Assembly (NCBI GenBank): GCA_046329435.1
Contig: JAXLUR010000014.1
Coordinates: forward strand, 1-64,000
DNA from: M3007 sp046329435
GTDB taxonomy: Bacteria; Bacteroidota; Bacteroidia; Chitinophagales; Saprospiraceae
Reading direction: 5' to 3'
Length of the DNA: 64,000 nucleotides
How positions within the stretch are numbered: position 1 is the stretch's first letter; the number at the start of each line of letters is the position of its first letter. Positions 53,257 through 62,073 of this stretch are shown here, piece by piece. The position numbers and the translations under genes were made by a program. Under the pieces are notes generated by a model. That model ran no database searches. It was not told where the DNA came from and worked only from the letters and a program-made list of their open reading frames with translations.

Positions 53257-53685
53257 ATGAATACCGATATACTCAAGTCCGAACTCATCTTCCGCACCTC
53301 CCGCTCGGGTGGCAAAGGCGGGCAAAACGTCAATAAAGTTGAGACGAAAGTGGAAGCGCGTTTCGATATCGCTGCGTCCGGGGCGTTGAGCGAAGCGGAA
53401 AAAAGTATTGTTCTGGACAAATTGGCCCACCTCATTTCGGCAGAAGGCATCCTGAGCGCCACCAACCAGACGGAGCGTTCGCAATTGGCCAACAAGGAGC
53501 GCGCTACCGCCAAATTGATCCAGTGGATTGAAAAAGCGCTGCGCCCGCAAAAAAAACGCAAAGCTACCGCCATCCCGGAGGAAGTCAGGCAGGCACGGGC
53601 GGAGGAAAAACGCCGCCGTTCGGAAGTCAAATCGGCGCGGCAGCGGGTACAACCCCGCCAGCGCGACGACGACGAAAACGGCTGA
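53257..53685 (+). CDS. arfB: alternative ribosome-rescue peptidyl-tRNA hydrolase ArfB
   Basis: 142 residues. The GGQ catalytic loop reads SGGKGGQNVNKVETKVE (about 17-33). The basic C-terminal tail (KKRKATAIPEEVRQARAEEK and KRRRSEVKSARQRVQPRQR) is the part that enters the mRNA channel of stalled ribosomes. Homologous to release-factor domain 3. ATG at 53257 is chosen as the first Met near the conserved N-terminus. Confidence 0.92.
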   Translation: MNTDILKSELIFRTSRSGGKGGQNVNKVETKVEARFDIAASGALSEAEKSIVLDKLAHLISAEGILSATNQTERSQLANKERATAKLIQWIEKALRPQKKRKATAIPEEVRQARAEEKRRRSEVKSARQRVQPRQRDDDENG

Positions 53686-53689
53686 TCAC

Positions 53690-54166
53690 CTAACGGCGAG
53701 GTTCAATTTTCAATTCCTTGTAGGTCGTTTCAGGGTCGGTTTCCCGACGGAAACGCAGGCCCCTCCCCTCGCCTATCACGATTTCAGCAGTGGTATACAC
53801 CTCGCAACCTTCCAGCAGGTGCCCCCCGACGGTGCGGCCCGTGCTGTCGGATACTGCCAGGTGAAGATGTACGCCGTCGGGCGACAACGTACCGGTCAGC
53901 GACACGATTTCCATTTTTTGATCCAGCTGCATCGGGCCGGGCTGATTGGCTGGCCGAAGCACGGTTTTGCGCAGGCTGCCGACGCAGGTCACCACAAAAC
54001 CTGCCTGCAGTTTTTCCTGACGGGCAAAGGTTTCGAGTTCTCGCCGCAGGTCCTGTCCGGGCCGGAGCCGCAGGGCGTAAACCGACATGCCGGAAGCCGC
54101 CGTGCGGGATGATTTACAGGCGGAAAAAACAGACAACATACTGATAAACAGGGCTAAACAACGCAT
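53690..54166 (-). CDS. PPC/DUF296-domain lipoprotein
   Basis: 158 residues. An N-terminal lipoprotein signal (SMLSVFSACKSS; Cys about 17) is followed by a PPC (DUF296) domain: YALRLRPGQDLRRELETFAR, AGFVVTCVGSLRKTVLRPA, GTLSPDGVHLHLAVSD and GGHLLEGCEVYTTAEIVI. PPC domains are usually cytoplasmic and often called DNA-binding, so the export signal is unusual. It is divergent from the TonB receptor and convergent with arfB (4-base gap). Confidence 0.8.
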   Translation of the reverse strand: MRCLALFISMLSVFSACKSSRTAASGMSVYALRLRPGQDLRRELETFARQEKLQAGFVVTCVGSLRKTVLRPANQPGPMQLDQKMEIVSLTGTLSPDGVHLHLAVSDSTGRTVGGHLLEGCEVYTTAEIVIGEGRGLRFRRETDPETTYKELKIEPRR

Positions 54167-54255
54167 AGTGAGAAAAATTCTGAGTGCTGCAAATTTCTTT
54201 ACTTTTACCGCCGCATCCGACCCAATTTGAACGATTGTTAAACAGAAAACATGCT

Positions 54256-56586
54256 ATGCGCAAAAAAATCACCCTCCTCCTTTTTCCCTTGCTATGTCCT
54301 GTTTTTAACCTATTCGCACAAAATGCTACCTTGCAAGGCATCGTAACCGATGCCGCTACCGGAGAACCTCTGCTGGGCGCCACTGTCAAAACAAGCAGCG
54401 GAGGCGCCTCTACCGACGACAAAGGCGTCTATCACCTTTCGCTCCCCGCAGGCAACTACGAACTGGAATTTGTTTACACCGGCTTCGAAACCCGCCGGCA
54501 AACCGTTCGCCTCGTGGCTGGCCAAACGACCACACTCGACGTACAACTTGGCGACGCCGACAACCTGCTTCAACAGGCCACCGTTACCTCCGGCAAATTC
54601 GAGAAACCCCTCGGTGAAGTAACCGTTTCGCTCGACGTGCTCAAACCCCGTTTAATTCAAAATACCAACACCGTTGCCATCGACAATGTGCTCAGCAAAG
54701 TACCCGGCGTGAGCATCCTTGACGGACAGGCCAGCATTCGCGGCGGCGCAGGCTTTTCGTACGGCGCAGGCACCCGTGTTCTCCTGCTGATGGACGATAT
54801 GCCTGCCCTCCAGGTCGATGCCGGCTTCCCCAACTGGGGTGACTTCCCGGTAGAGAATATCAGTCAGGTAGAAGTGTTAAAAGGCGCTGCATCAGCCCTT
54901 TATGGTTCTTCTGCCATGAACGGCATCATCAATATCCGAACCGGCTACGCCCGCGACCAGCCCGAAACCGAAGTGGCCGTTTTCGGCAAGGTGTGGGGCG
55001 CGCCTCAAGACAAAGGCAAACAATGGTGGGGCCGCGACACTTCCGATATCGCCCTGCCGCTCGAAACAGGTTTCAGCATCAACCATCGCCGGAAAGCTGG
55101 CCGCTGGGACCTTGTGCTCGGCGCTTTCGGGCTTTACCGCGACAGCTACAACCGCGATACGTACAGTCGTTACGGCCGCATCACGCCCAACATTCGTTAC
55201 CGGGTGAACGACCGGCTCACGCTCGGCCTCAACACCAACGTCAATTTTGGCCGCAGCGGCAGTTTTTTCATCTGGGCCAACGATAGCATCGGCGCCTACC
55301 AGGCCGGCCTGGGCTCCGCTTCAAGTTCTAACGGACGCCTGCGTTTTACCATCGACCCTTCACTCCAATATTTCGACAAGGGCGGCAACCGGCACAAATT
55401 CCTCGGCCGCTATTACTACGTGCACAACAACAACAGCGGCAACCAGAGCAACGACAGCCGCATGTATTACGGCGAATACCAATACCAGCGCCAAATGGAC
55501 GACATCGGCCTGGTTGCTACCGCCGGGGTGGTGGGTATTTACACCACCGTGGATGCCAAATTGTACAGCAACGGCAATTTTACCAATGAAAACTATGCTG
55601 GCTACCTCCAGTTGGACTACAAGGCATTCCGCAAACTCAACCTCTCTGCCGGGGTGCGTTACGAACACAACGTGCAACACAGCCCCGAAGTGATCCAGAT
55701 CACGCAAACGAGGTTCGACACCATCCCGAACGGCCTTAACAAAGAGTCCAAACCCGTGTTCCGGGTCGGCGCCAATTACCAGGCCGGGCGGGCTACCTAT
55801 TTCCGGGCTTCCTGGGGGCAAGGCTACCGCTACCCGACCATCGCAGAAAAATTCATCAACACCGATTTCAGTAGTACAAATGTCGTACGCCCTAATCCTA
55901 AATTGTTCTCAGAAACAGGATGGACAGCAGAAATTGGTGTTAAGCAGGGGTTCAAATTAGATGAATGGATGGGTTTTTTTGACCTTACTTTATTCCAATC
56001 TAATTACTTTAATATGATGGAGTTTGTATTTGCGGAGGTGACATTCAATCCAATTACTTCATTACCCAGTGCGAATTTTGAATCACAAAATGTTGGTGAC
56101 ACTCAAGTAAAAGGGCTTGAATGCTCAATCACGGGTCAAGGAAAACTAGGTGGTGGCACGTTGTCTATTCTTACGGGTTATACTTGGATACAACCCAAAT
56201 ACAAAGAATTTACTAACCGCATTGATGAAGGCTCTTCGGTAGACTACAACGTATTAAAATATCGTTTCCGAAATTCCTTCAAACTTGATGCTGAGTATGC
56301 CTGGAAAAAATTCACTTTTGGCGGCGCCGTAAATTTTAACAGTAAAATGGAGGCAATTGACGCTATCTTTGAACTTCAAACGAATGCTTCATTTGCAGGT
56401 GTATATCGTTTCCGCAAGTCGCATGGCGCATTCGCTACGGTTGACCTGCGAACCTCCTACAAGATCTCCGATCATCTGCGCGCAAGCTTTTTGTGCGGAA
56501 ACTTGCTCAATGAGGAATACTCGCTTCGACCCGCGTTGCTGGAGGGCCCACGCAACTTCACCTTGCGGCTCGACTGGAAAATTTAA
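54256..56586 (+). CDS. TonB-dependent receptor with carboxypeptidase-like domain
   Basis: 776 residues. Signal peptide (about 1-22); CarboxypepD_reg-like domain (about 24-105, LQGIVTDAATGEPLLGATVK); plug domain (about 120-235, TVAIDNVLSKVPGVSILDG, RGGAGFSYGAG); then a 22-strand-type barrel ending FTLRLDWKI. It imports an unknown ligand (siderophore, vitamin or glycan). Codons for about residues 536-715 are markedly AT-rich and differ in style from the rest (see findings). It is not next to a SusD-like gene. Confidence 0.88.
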   Translation: MRKKITLLLFPLLCPVFNLFAQNATLQGIVTDAATGEPLLGATVKTSSGGASTDDKGVYHLSLPAGNYELEFVYTGFETRRQTVRLVAGQTTTLDVQLGDADNLLQQATVTSGKFEKPLGEVTVSLDVLKPRLIQNTNTVAIDNVLSKVPGVSILDGQASIRGGAGFSYGAGTRVLLLMDDMPALQVDAGFPNWGDFPVENISQVEVLKGAASALYGSSAMNGIINIRTGYARDQPETEVAVFGKVWGAPQDKGKQWWGRDTSDIALPLETGFSINHRRKAGRWDLVLGAFGLYRDSYNRDTYSRYGRITPNIRYRVNDRLTLGLNTNVNFGRSGSFFIWANDSIGAYQAGLGSASSSNGRLRFTIDPSLQYFDKGGNRHKFLGRYYYVHNNNSGNQSNDSRMYYGEYQYQRQMDDIGLVATAGVVGIYTTVDAKLYSNGNFTNENYAGYLQLDYKAFRKLNLSAGVRYEHNVQHSPEVIQITQTRFDTIPNGLNKESKPVFRVGANYQAGRATYFRASWGQGYRYPTIAEKFINTDFSSTNVVRPNPKLFSETGWTAEIGVKQGFKLDEWMGFFDLTLFQSNYFNMMEFVFAEVTFNPITSLPSANFESQNVGDTQVKGLECSITGQGKLGGGTLSILTGYTWIQPKYKEFTNRIDEGSSVDYNVLKYRFRNSFKLDAEYAWKKFTFGGAVNFNSKMEAIDAIFELQTNASFAGVYRFRKSHGAFATVDLRTSYKISDHLRASFLCGNLLNEEYSLRPALLEGPRNFTLRLDWKI
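55861..56400 (+). other. low-GC patch inside the TonB receptor gene
   Basis: I counted about 38% GC over these 540 bases (207 G or C). Flanking 60-base blocks hand-counted in the same gene give 52-65%. The reading frame is intact through both junctions. Confidence 0.75.
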
Positions 56587-56648
56587 ATGGGGAAACCTGT
56601 CCCTGCGGGGCATGACTTACGGGTTGTGCTCCGCTTTTTTTACATGCC

Positions 56649-57212
56649 ATGAACAAATTTGCCTTCCTGTTTTTCACGCTTACGGTATGGTTTGCCGCCT
56701 GTCAGGCACCCGAAGACAAAAACGCCGCCGCCCTGCCGACCAGCCCTCCGGCCTCGGCCCTTCCGCCGTCCGGCTATTATTTTACACCCGGCAAAGCCGG
56801 CATGATCAAGGGCGAATTACAGGATGGCGACTGGTGCAAGGGTGATTTTTCGGAAAGCGTGGTAGTCAATCCAGACCGCGACGACTACAACAAGCGCTGG
56901 TTTTACCTGGGCAACGGCGTACACAAAATCATCGTAAGCGGCAGTAAAGGCGCTTCTTCGTTTATGTTGCGAAAGAGTGGCGACCGCTCGGTCGAAGTGC
57001 TCACCAGCACCCAGTTCCCCATGTGTTTGTCGAGCCGCAAGAATTTCGATATCAAGGATTTTTCCACGCAATGGGGGTACGACAACCAAGGCGGCGGAAT
57101 TATTTACAAGGTCGGGGTCGTTGCAGACAACAATTGGCCCCGAATCGACATTTATTTACCACCTGAAGGCGCTTATGGTATGGCCGTGTATCGCTGCGTC
57201 AACTGCCAGTGA
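56649..57212 (+). CDS. hypothetical lipoprotein
   Basis: 187 residues. Lipoprotein signal ending FAACQ (Cys about 18), a Pro/Ala linker, then a beta-rich domain with WCKGDFSESVVVNP, RWFYLGNGVHKIIVSGSKG and a C-terminal YRCVNCQ. Four Cys remain in the mature protein. The family is not recognised. It follows the TonB receptor by 62 bases on the same strand. Confidence 0.55.
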   Translation: MNKFAFLFFTLTVWFAACQAPEDKNAAALPTSPPASALPPSGYYFTPGKAGMIKGELQDGDWCKGDFSESVVVNPDRDDYNKRWFYLGNGVHKIIVSGSKGASSFMLRKSGDRSVEVLTSTQFPMCLSSRKNFDIKDFSTQWGYDNQGGGIIYKVGVVADNNWPRIDIYLPPEGAYGMAVYRCVNCQ

Positions 57213-57302
57213 TTATAGCCGACAATTTTTTAATACTCATCCGATTACGAACACTGACAACCGCCTTCGCCGCCTGCGCGGCCATATCTTAAATCTACTC
57301 AA

Positions 57303-57749
57303 ATGATGAAATCCCATTTGATCCTGTTCGTTTTCGCTTTCCTGTTTGCCGCCTGCCGCAACAACACCACGCAAAACCAGAAACCCGAGGAAAACGTCGC
57401 TACCATAGATACGACGATGGTAGCCATTCCCGATCCGCAGGACCTGCTGGATATCCTGCGCGGTACCTGGCAGAGCCAGACAGACCCCAGCTACCGGATT
57501 GCCGTCGTGGACGACCAGATCTCTCACCTCTACAACGGCCACCTGAAACAAACCGATACCGTCGAAATTGATGCCACCTGTGCCACCACGAGCTGCACCG
57601 CCGAAGGCCGTCCGGAAGACGGATGGTGTTTCGTTGAAAAATCATCGACCGGCGATCAGTGCATGCTTGTGTTGCACTGCAATGGTAAGACCTTACAAAT
57701 CAAGGCATTGGGCAAAGATGCCCCCCAGCTGAACTTTGTCAAAATCTAA
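57303..57749 (+). CDS. hypothetical lipoprotein
   Basis: 148 residues. Lipoprotein signal ending LFAACR (Cys about 18), an Asn/Gln-rich linker, then a compact domain (LLDILRGTWQSQTDPSYRI, CATTSCTAEGRPEDGWCFVE) with four or five Cys. It resembles lipocalin-like lipoproteins in its DILRGTWQS start; identification is weak. Lies downstream of another lipoprotein gene on the same strand. Confidence 0.55.
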   Translation: MMKSHLILFVFAFLFAACRNNTTQNQKPEENVATIDTTMVAIPDPQDLLDILRGTWQSQTDPSYRIAVVDDQISHLYNGHLKQTDTVEIDATCATTSCTAEGRPEDGWCFVEKSSTGDQCMLVLHCNGKTLQIKALGKDAPQLNFVKI

Positions 57750-57807
57750 TGCCGCACAAAGGCGGGGATTCCTGCGTAGGAAGCCGTTTCAATTGGTCAT
57801 TCCTCCC

Positions 57808-57815
57808 TACCTTTG
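57808..57815 (+). promoter_or_regulatory. -7 promoter box TACCTTTG
   Basis: Exact TAnnTTTG, 27 bases before the ATG at 57842; it supports that start against the longer frame from 57749. Confidence 0.5.
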
Positions 57816-57841
57816 CCCCTCAATTTTTGAACCACAGATAC

Positions 57842-58450
57842 ATGTTTACCATCAACATCTACCTCCGCTTCGCGCTGATTGCAGGCGGCATTATTGGCGG
57901 CGCGATACTCTGGGCTGCCTACGGCTTTTGGTACGGATTTCCCTTTTTGCTGATCGGTGTCGTACTTCTGATCGGCTATTTGCTTCTGGGCACTATTCTT
58001 TCGACCAATCAGTTGCTCAGCAAAATGCAACTGGATGAAGCCGAAAAACGCCTCAAGATGACTTATTTCCCCGGCCTCTTGCTCATGGGCTACAAAGGGG
58101 TGTTCTACATGACGCACGGCGCACTGGCCATGCAGAAAAAAGACCTCAACGCGGCGGAAGACTGGCTGAAAAAAGCGCTTGCTGCGGGCCTGCCTTCTGA
58201 TAACGAGCGGGGTGCAGCCATGCTTCAACTCGCGGTCGTGTATGGTTCAAAAGGCAACCGCAATGCCTCCGCCAATCAACTGGCCGAAGTGAAAAAACTG
58301 AACATCACCGAGCCGATGCTCAAAGAGCAGATCAAGGACCTGGAAAAGCAGCTCAAAATGATGCAGCAGTCCATGAATCCCAGCATGGTCGGCATGATGG
58401 CCAAAGGTTTTCGCCCGGGGGGCAAACGCCGCCAGCCGCGCGTACGCTGA
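57842..58450 (+). CDS. membrane protein with TPR-like soluble part
   Basis: 202 residues. Two transmembrane helices (about 8-27 and 34-56, IYLRFALIAGGIIGGAILW and FLLIGVVLLIGYLLLGTIL) are followed by a helical cytoplasmic or periplasmic domain with a TPR-like unit (AEDWLKKALAAGLPSDNERG) and a Met/Lys-rich basic C-terminus. Family not recognised with confidence. Confidence 0.6.
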   Translation: MFTINIYLRFALIAGGIIGGAILWAAYGFWYGFPFLLIGVVLLIGYLLLGTILSTNQLLSKMQLDEAEKRLKMTYFPGLLLMGYKGVFYMTHGALAMQKKDLNAAEDWLKKALAAGLPSDNERGAAMLQLAVVYGSKGNRNASANQLAEVKKLNITEPMLKEQIKDLEKQLKMMQQSMNPSMVGMMAKGFRPGGKRRQPRVR

Positions 58451-58473
58451 GCCCCGAAACAGGGCATGATATC

Positions 58474-58508
58474 AAGCCGGCAACAAAAGAACCCTTGTTG
58501 CCGGTTTT
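58474..58508 (+). terminator. Rho-independent terminator
   Basis: 10-bp perfect stem (58477-58486 with 58495-58504), 8-base loop, then TTTT. It ends the membrane-protein gene at 58450. Confidence 0.7.
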
Positions 58509-58547
58509 GGTCAGCCGCTCAGCGTTACCCGCTTCCTCCTCGATCGG

Positions 58548-58919
58548 TCATCGAGCCTGTTCCCACAGTTCAATCTTGTTTCCCTCAGGATCGAGAATCC
58601 AGGCAAATTTTCCATATTCCTCTGCCAGCGGACCGCCCACGAGCGTTACGCCCGCGGCCTGCAGTTCGGCAACGAGGGCATCCAGATCGGCTACGCGCAG
58701 GTTGATCATAAAAGGTTGTTCGGACGGGTCGAAATAGTCGGTACTGCGGCGAAAAAAACCCAAAATAGAGTACGGCGTCTGATGCGGGTCTTCGCTCCAG
58801 TTGAGTTGAGCGCCCCACTCGTCCATATTAATGCCCAAATGGGTTTGATACCACTCACGTGTTTTGTCTCGATCGCGGCATTTCAGGAAAATACCGCCCA
58901 GACCGGTCACTTTTTGCAT
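58548..58919 (-). CDS. VOC (glyoxalase/bleomycin-resistance) family protein
   Basis: 123 residues, a vicinal-oxygen-chelate fold with paired beta-alpha-beta-beta-beta units: GGIFLKCRDRDKTREWYQTH, FMINLRVADLDALVAELQAA and a terminal ILDPEGNKIELWE. Members bind a metal and act on diverse small molecules. ATG at 58919 is chosen over a GTG three codons upstream. Promoter box at 58964 fits. Confidence 0.8.
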   Translation of the reverse strand: MQKVTGLGGIFLKCRDRDKTREWYQTHLGINMDEWGAQLNWSEDPHQTPYSILGFFRRSTDYFDPSEQPFMINLRVADLDALVAELQAAGVTLVGGPLAEEYGKFAWILDPEGNKIELWEQAR

Positions 58920-58963
58920 AAGAAACACAGGGTTTGTTTGTTTTCAAAATACTAAACCTGCTG

Positions 58964-58971
58964 CAAATGTA
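58964..58971 (-). promoter_or_regulatory. -7 promoter box TACATTTG for the VOC gene
   Basis: Exact TAnnTTTG on the minus strand, 45 bases upstream of the ATG at 58919. Confidence 0.45.
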
Positions 58972-58993
58972 ATTTTTTTGTTTTTAAAATAAA

Positions 58994-59023
58994 ACATTTT
59001 GTATTTAAATACATTTTGTATTT
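58994..59023. repeat. AT-rich direct repeat and palindrome
   Basis: ACATTTTGTATTT occurs at 58994-59006 and 59011-59023. The perfect palindrome TGTATTTAAATACA lies across them at 59000-59013. Confidence 0.7.
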
Positions 59024-59051
59024 CAGTATTGATACGCTTTGCGATAACAAG

Positions 59052-59091
59052 TTAACAATAAGCAAAGTGCATTAACAATAAGCAAAGTGCA
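59052..59091. repeat. two exact 20-bp tandem repeats
   Basis: TTAACAATAAGCAAAGTGCA is present twice, at 59052-59071 and 59072-59091, without any spacer, ending one base before the -33 TTG of the DUF1599 promoter. Confidence 0.9.
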
Positions 59092-59123
59092 TTGCGAGCC
59101 CCTGCGCTTTGTTGTTACATTTG
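59092..59123 (+). promoter_or_regulatory. DUF1599 gene promoter
   Basis: -33 TTG (59092-59094), 21-base spacer, exact -7 box TACATTTG (59116-59123), 12 bases before the ATG at 59136. The tandem repeats end right at the -33 element. Confidence 0.6.
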
Positions 59124-59135
59124 CCCTGCGTACAC

Positions 59136-59684
59136 ATGAGCCAAACTACCCAGCAATTCCAGGAAGTCATTGCGCATTGCCGCGCTTTGTTTTTGAAAAA
59201 AACGGTCGACTATGGCACGGCATGGCGTATTCTGCGCCCGTCGAGTATCACTGACCAGCTGAATATCAAGGCATTGCGAATTCGCAGCATAGAAGAAAAA
59301 GGCGTTCAGAAAGTGGACGATCCGATCGAATCCGAGTTTGTCGGACTGGTCAATTACAGCGTGTTGGCCCTGATTCAGTTGAACCTGCCGCCGGGCACCC
59401 CGCTTCAACTAGATGCCGACACGGTGGCTCGTTTGTACGATGCGCAAATACAGGCCAACCTGGCTTTGCTGGACGCAAAAAACCACGACTACGGTGAAGC
59501 CTGGCGCCTGATGAGGGTCAGCAGCATGACCGATCTCATTTTGCAAAAAATACTGCGAATCAAGCAGATAGAAGATAATGCCGGTCAGACGCTCGTATCG
59601 GAAGGTCTGGAAGCCAATTACCGCGACATTCTGAATTACGCCGTTTTTGCCCTGATCCGTATGCAGGAACCGGCCAGTCAATGA
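59136..59684 (+). CDS. DUF1599 (nucleotide-modification-associated) domain protein
   Basis: 182 residues with two copies of the DUF1599 unit: VDYGTAWRILRPSSITDQLN...ALIQL (about 28-95) and HDYGEAWRLMRVSSMTDLI...ALIRM (about 118-178). The internal duplication is plain, each copy ending NYxVxALI. The family has been linked to nucleotide modification by genome context, but its activity is unknown. ATG at 59136 is set by the promoter. It is upstream of the BT_3928-like gene, a pairing common in Bacteroidota. Confidence 0.8.
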   Translation: MSQTTQQFQEVIAHCRALFLKKTVDYGTAWRILRPSSITDQLNIKALRIRSIEEKGVQKVDDPIESEFVGLVNYSVLALIQLNLPPGTPLQLDADTVARLYDAQIQANLALLDAKNHDYGEAWRLMRVSSMTDLILQKILRIKQIEDNAGQTLVSEGLEANYRDILNYAVFALIRMQEPASQ

Positions 59685-59730
59685 TAAAAACCCTTTCTAT
59701 CGCACTCCTCACTCTACACTCCCTCAGGAT

Positions 59731-61257
59731 ATGACTTCACTTCCTACCCTGATTCTTGCATTTGCCCTTATTGGCCTCGTTTTCACCGCTTTGACGCGCA
59801 TGGCCAAACGCACGGAAAACCTGTTCTGGACCTTTCTGCAGCACTTTTGCGGGGTCTGGTTTATTTTTTCCGGGCTGGTCAAGGCCGTGGATCCCATCGG
59901 CACGGCTTATAAAATGCAGGATTATTTCCGCGAATTTGAAAACACTTTCGCGGGTCTCACCAACAGCCTTAAAGGCCTCGCGCCGCTTTTCCCCTGGCTG
60001 TCGAAATACAGCACTGGCTTTTCCATCACCATGATCGTACTGGAAATTGCCCTTGGCGTGATGCTTATCATGGGCTATCGCCGCAAGCTGACGGCCTGGC
60101 TGTTTTTCCTGATTGTGGTTTTCTTCACGCTGCTGACCGGTTTCACGTTTATGACCGGTTTTGTGCCGACAGAAGCCAATTTCTTCGATTTTGCCAAATG
60201 GGGCCCGTACATCAAATCGCAAATGCGGGTAACCGATTGCGGTTGTTTCGGCGATTTTATCAAACTCAACCCGCGCACGTCTTTCTTCAAAGACCTCGGC
60301 CTTATGGTCCCGGCGGTGCTATTCCTCTTCCGTTCGCGCAATATGCACCTGCTTTGGACGCCCCGTGTGCGCAACCTGAGTGTCGCTGCCGCGGTGGTCG
60401 TCTCGCTGCTTTTCTGCTGGCGCAACACGTATTGGGATCTTCCTATGGTCGATTTTCGCCCCTTTAAGGTTGGCTCCAACATCCGCGAACGCAAGGCTCT
60501 TGAAGCAGAAGCGCGCGGCAATGTGGAAATTCTGGGCTATGTGCTCGAAAACACCCGCACGGGCGAGATTGCCAAATTCATGGAGCCTGACCCGAAAAAG
60601 CCCTATTCCTATATCAAATCCTACCCCAAGGATCAGGGCTGGCGGGTAAAAGACCAGATTCAGACAGAGCCCTACGTTGAGAAAGACGGCCAAAAGGTGT
60701 ATATCACCGAAACAAAAGTCAGCGACTTTGCCGTGGAAGACGGCGAAAACGGTGAAGTAACGGACGAACTGCTGGAAGAAAAAGGCCTGAGCCTGATGAT
60801 CGTCGCGTTCCATATCGAAGGCGAAAAACGCGAGGAAACCGTCACCCTGCGCGATACCGTATGGACGACCGATACGCTGCGTATCAGCCCCGACTCGATC
60901 CAGCTCAGCCGCCGCGTAGCCAGTGTGGATTCGCACGAAGAAACCCGCATGACCATCGAACCGGACCTCGATTACGCCGATGTTTTCCGCGCGAAGGTCA
61001 ATCCGCTGGCCGATGCAGCCATCAAGGCGGGCTGGAAGGTGTATGCCATTGCCAGCACGCCGGACAGCGACATCAGCGCCGATTTCAAACAGAAAATCGG
61101 CGCCGCCTATCCGTTCTACAAAGCCGACGACAAATTGCTGAAAACCATCACCCGATCGAACCCCGGCCTTGTCGTCCTTCGCGACGGGCAGGTCATCGGA
61201 ATGTACCACTGGCGGCACTTGCCGGATGTGGACGAGTTTATCGGGAAGTACCGCTAA
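59731..61257 (+). CDS. BT_3928-family DoxX-like membrane protein
   Basis: 508 residues. An N-terminal DoxX-like part with five hydrophobic helices (about 1-220) includes WFIFSGLVKAVDPIGTAYKM and a conserved CGCFGDF (about 171-177). The C-terminal soluble part (about 230-508) ends in a thioredoxin-like fold (AGWKVYAIASTPDSDIS...YHWRHLPDVDEF). Genes of this type are commonly found with DUF1599 and tpiA; tpiA is not present here. Role unknown; possibly a redox or quinone-linked function. Confidence 0.8.
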   Translation: MTSLPTLILAFALIGLVFTALTRMAKRTENLFWTFLQHFCGVWFIFSGLVKAVDPIGTAYKMQDYFREFENTFAGLTNSLKGLAPLFPWLSKYSTGFSITMIVLEIALGVMLIMGYRRKLTAWLFFLIVVFFTLLTGFTFMTGFVPTEANFFDFAKWGPYIKSQMRVTDCGCFGDFIKLNPRTSFFKDLGLMVPAVLFLFRSRNMHLLWTPRVRNLSVAAAVVVSLLFCWRNTYWDLPMVDFRPFKVGSNIRERKALEAEARGNVEILGYVLENTRTGEIAKFMEPDPKKPYSYIKSYPKDQGWRVKDQIQTEPYVEKDGQKVYITETKVSDFAVEDGENGEVTDELLEEKGLSLMIVAFHIEGEKREETVTLRDTVWTTDTLRISPDSIQLSRRVASVDSHEETRMTIEPDLDYADVFRAKVNPLADAAIKAGWKVYAIASTPDSDISADFKQKIGAAYPFYKADDKLLKTITRSNPGLVVLRDGQVIGMYHWRHLPDVDEFIGKYR

Positions 61258-61279
61258 CCGCGCAGATGGCACAGCTCAA

Positions 61280-61322
61280 AAAAGCAGAGGCCTTGTATCG
61301 TGCGATACAAGGCCTCTATCTT
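61280..61322. terminator. bidirectional terminator
   Basis: 15-bp perfect stem (61286-61300 with 61303-61317), two-base loop. T-run on the minus side for the LytTR gene; it also serves the rightward DoxX gene. Confidence 0.8.
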
Positions 61323-61347
61323 TATAAAACAGCGATAATTAACTGAT

Positions 61348-62073
61348 TTACAAGCGATTCTTCTCAATCATGTCCAGCAGTTCGTCGCGGTAGTTCTTTC
61401 CGATCGGCAACAGTTTCGGTTTGTCTTTTTCCAGCACCTCCACCATGTTGCCCTCTATGGCCGTGATCTTGTCCATAGCAACGATGTAGGAACGGTGAAT
61501 ACGTTTGAAGCGCCCCTGGGGCAGGCGGTCTTCAAGGCTTTTCATGGTTTGCAGGGTGATGACCCGGCCTTGCAGCAGGCGGATGATGACGTAGTCTTTC
61601 AGGCCTTCGATATAGACGATGTCGTCAAAATTGACTTTAACCAGCTTTTTATCTGCTTTCACGAAGAAAAACTCCTGCCCCTCCGCGGCGGCAGGCGCCG
61701 CGGCGTCGCGGTGGTTGTTACCGGCCTGATCGATTGCCTTGTTGACAGCTTTCATGAAGCGGTCGAGCGAGATCGGTTTGAGCAGGTAGTCGAGCGCATT
61801 GAGATCGAAGCCCTGAATGGCATAGTTGGGATATGCCGTGGTAAAGACGATCATGGGCGGTTTGGTGAGCGTCTTGACAAAGTCGATACCAGTCAGCTGG
61901 GGCATCTGGATATCGAGGAACATCAGGTCGATGTCGTTGCTTTTCAGGGCTTCGTTGGCTTCGAGGGCATTGCTGCAACGACGCACAAGATGAAGTTCGG
62001 GCATTTGGCCGATGTAGGTTTCCAACACATCCAGGGCCAGGGGTTCGTCGTCGACGATAAGTACTTTCAGCAT
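61348..62073 (-). CDS. LytTR-family response regulator
   Basis: 241 residues: receiver domain (about 1-120) with VDDEPLA, phospho-acceptor Asp54 in FLDIQMP, Thr in FTTAYP and Lys in DYLLKPI; an Ala-rich linker; a LytTR DNA-binding domain (about 140-240, FFFVKADKKLVKVNFDDIVY, FKRIHRSYIVAMDKI). It lies 70 bases downstream of its likely kinase partner on the same strand. Confidence 0.92.
   Translation of the reverse strand: MLKVLIVDDEPLALDVLETYIGQMPELHLVRRCSNALEANEALKSNDIDLMFLDIQMPQLTGIDFVKTLTKPPMIVFTTAYPNYAIQGFDLNALDYLLKPISLDRFMKAVNKAIDQAGNNHRDAAAPAAAEGQEFFFVKADKKLVKVNFDDIVYIEGLKDYVIIRLLQGRVITLQTMKSLEDRLPQGRFKRIHRSYIVAMDKITAIEGNMVEVLEKDKPKLLPIGKNYRDELLDMIEKNRL

Noticed and set aside
59052..59091. 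Tandem 20-bp repeats as a mini CRISPR
   Set aside because: Only two abutting copies, no spacers.
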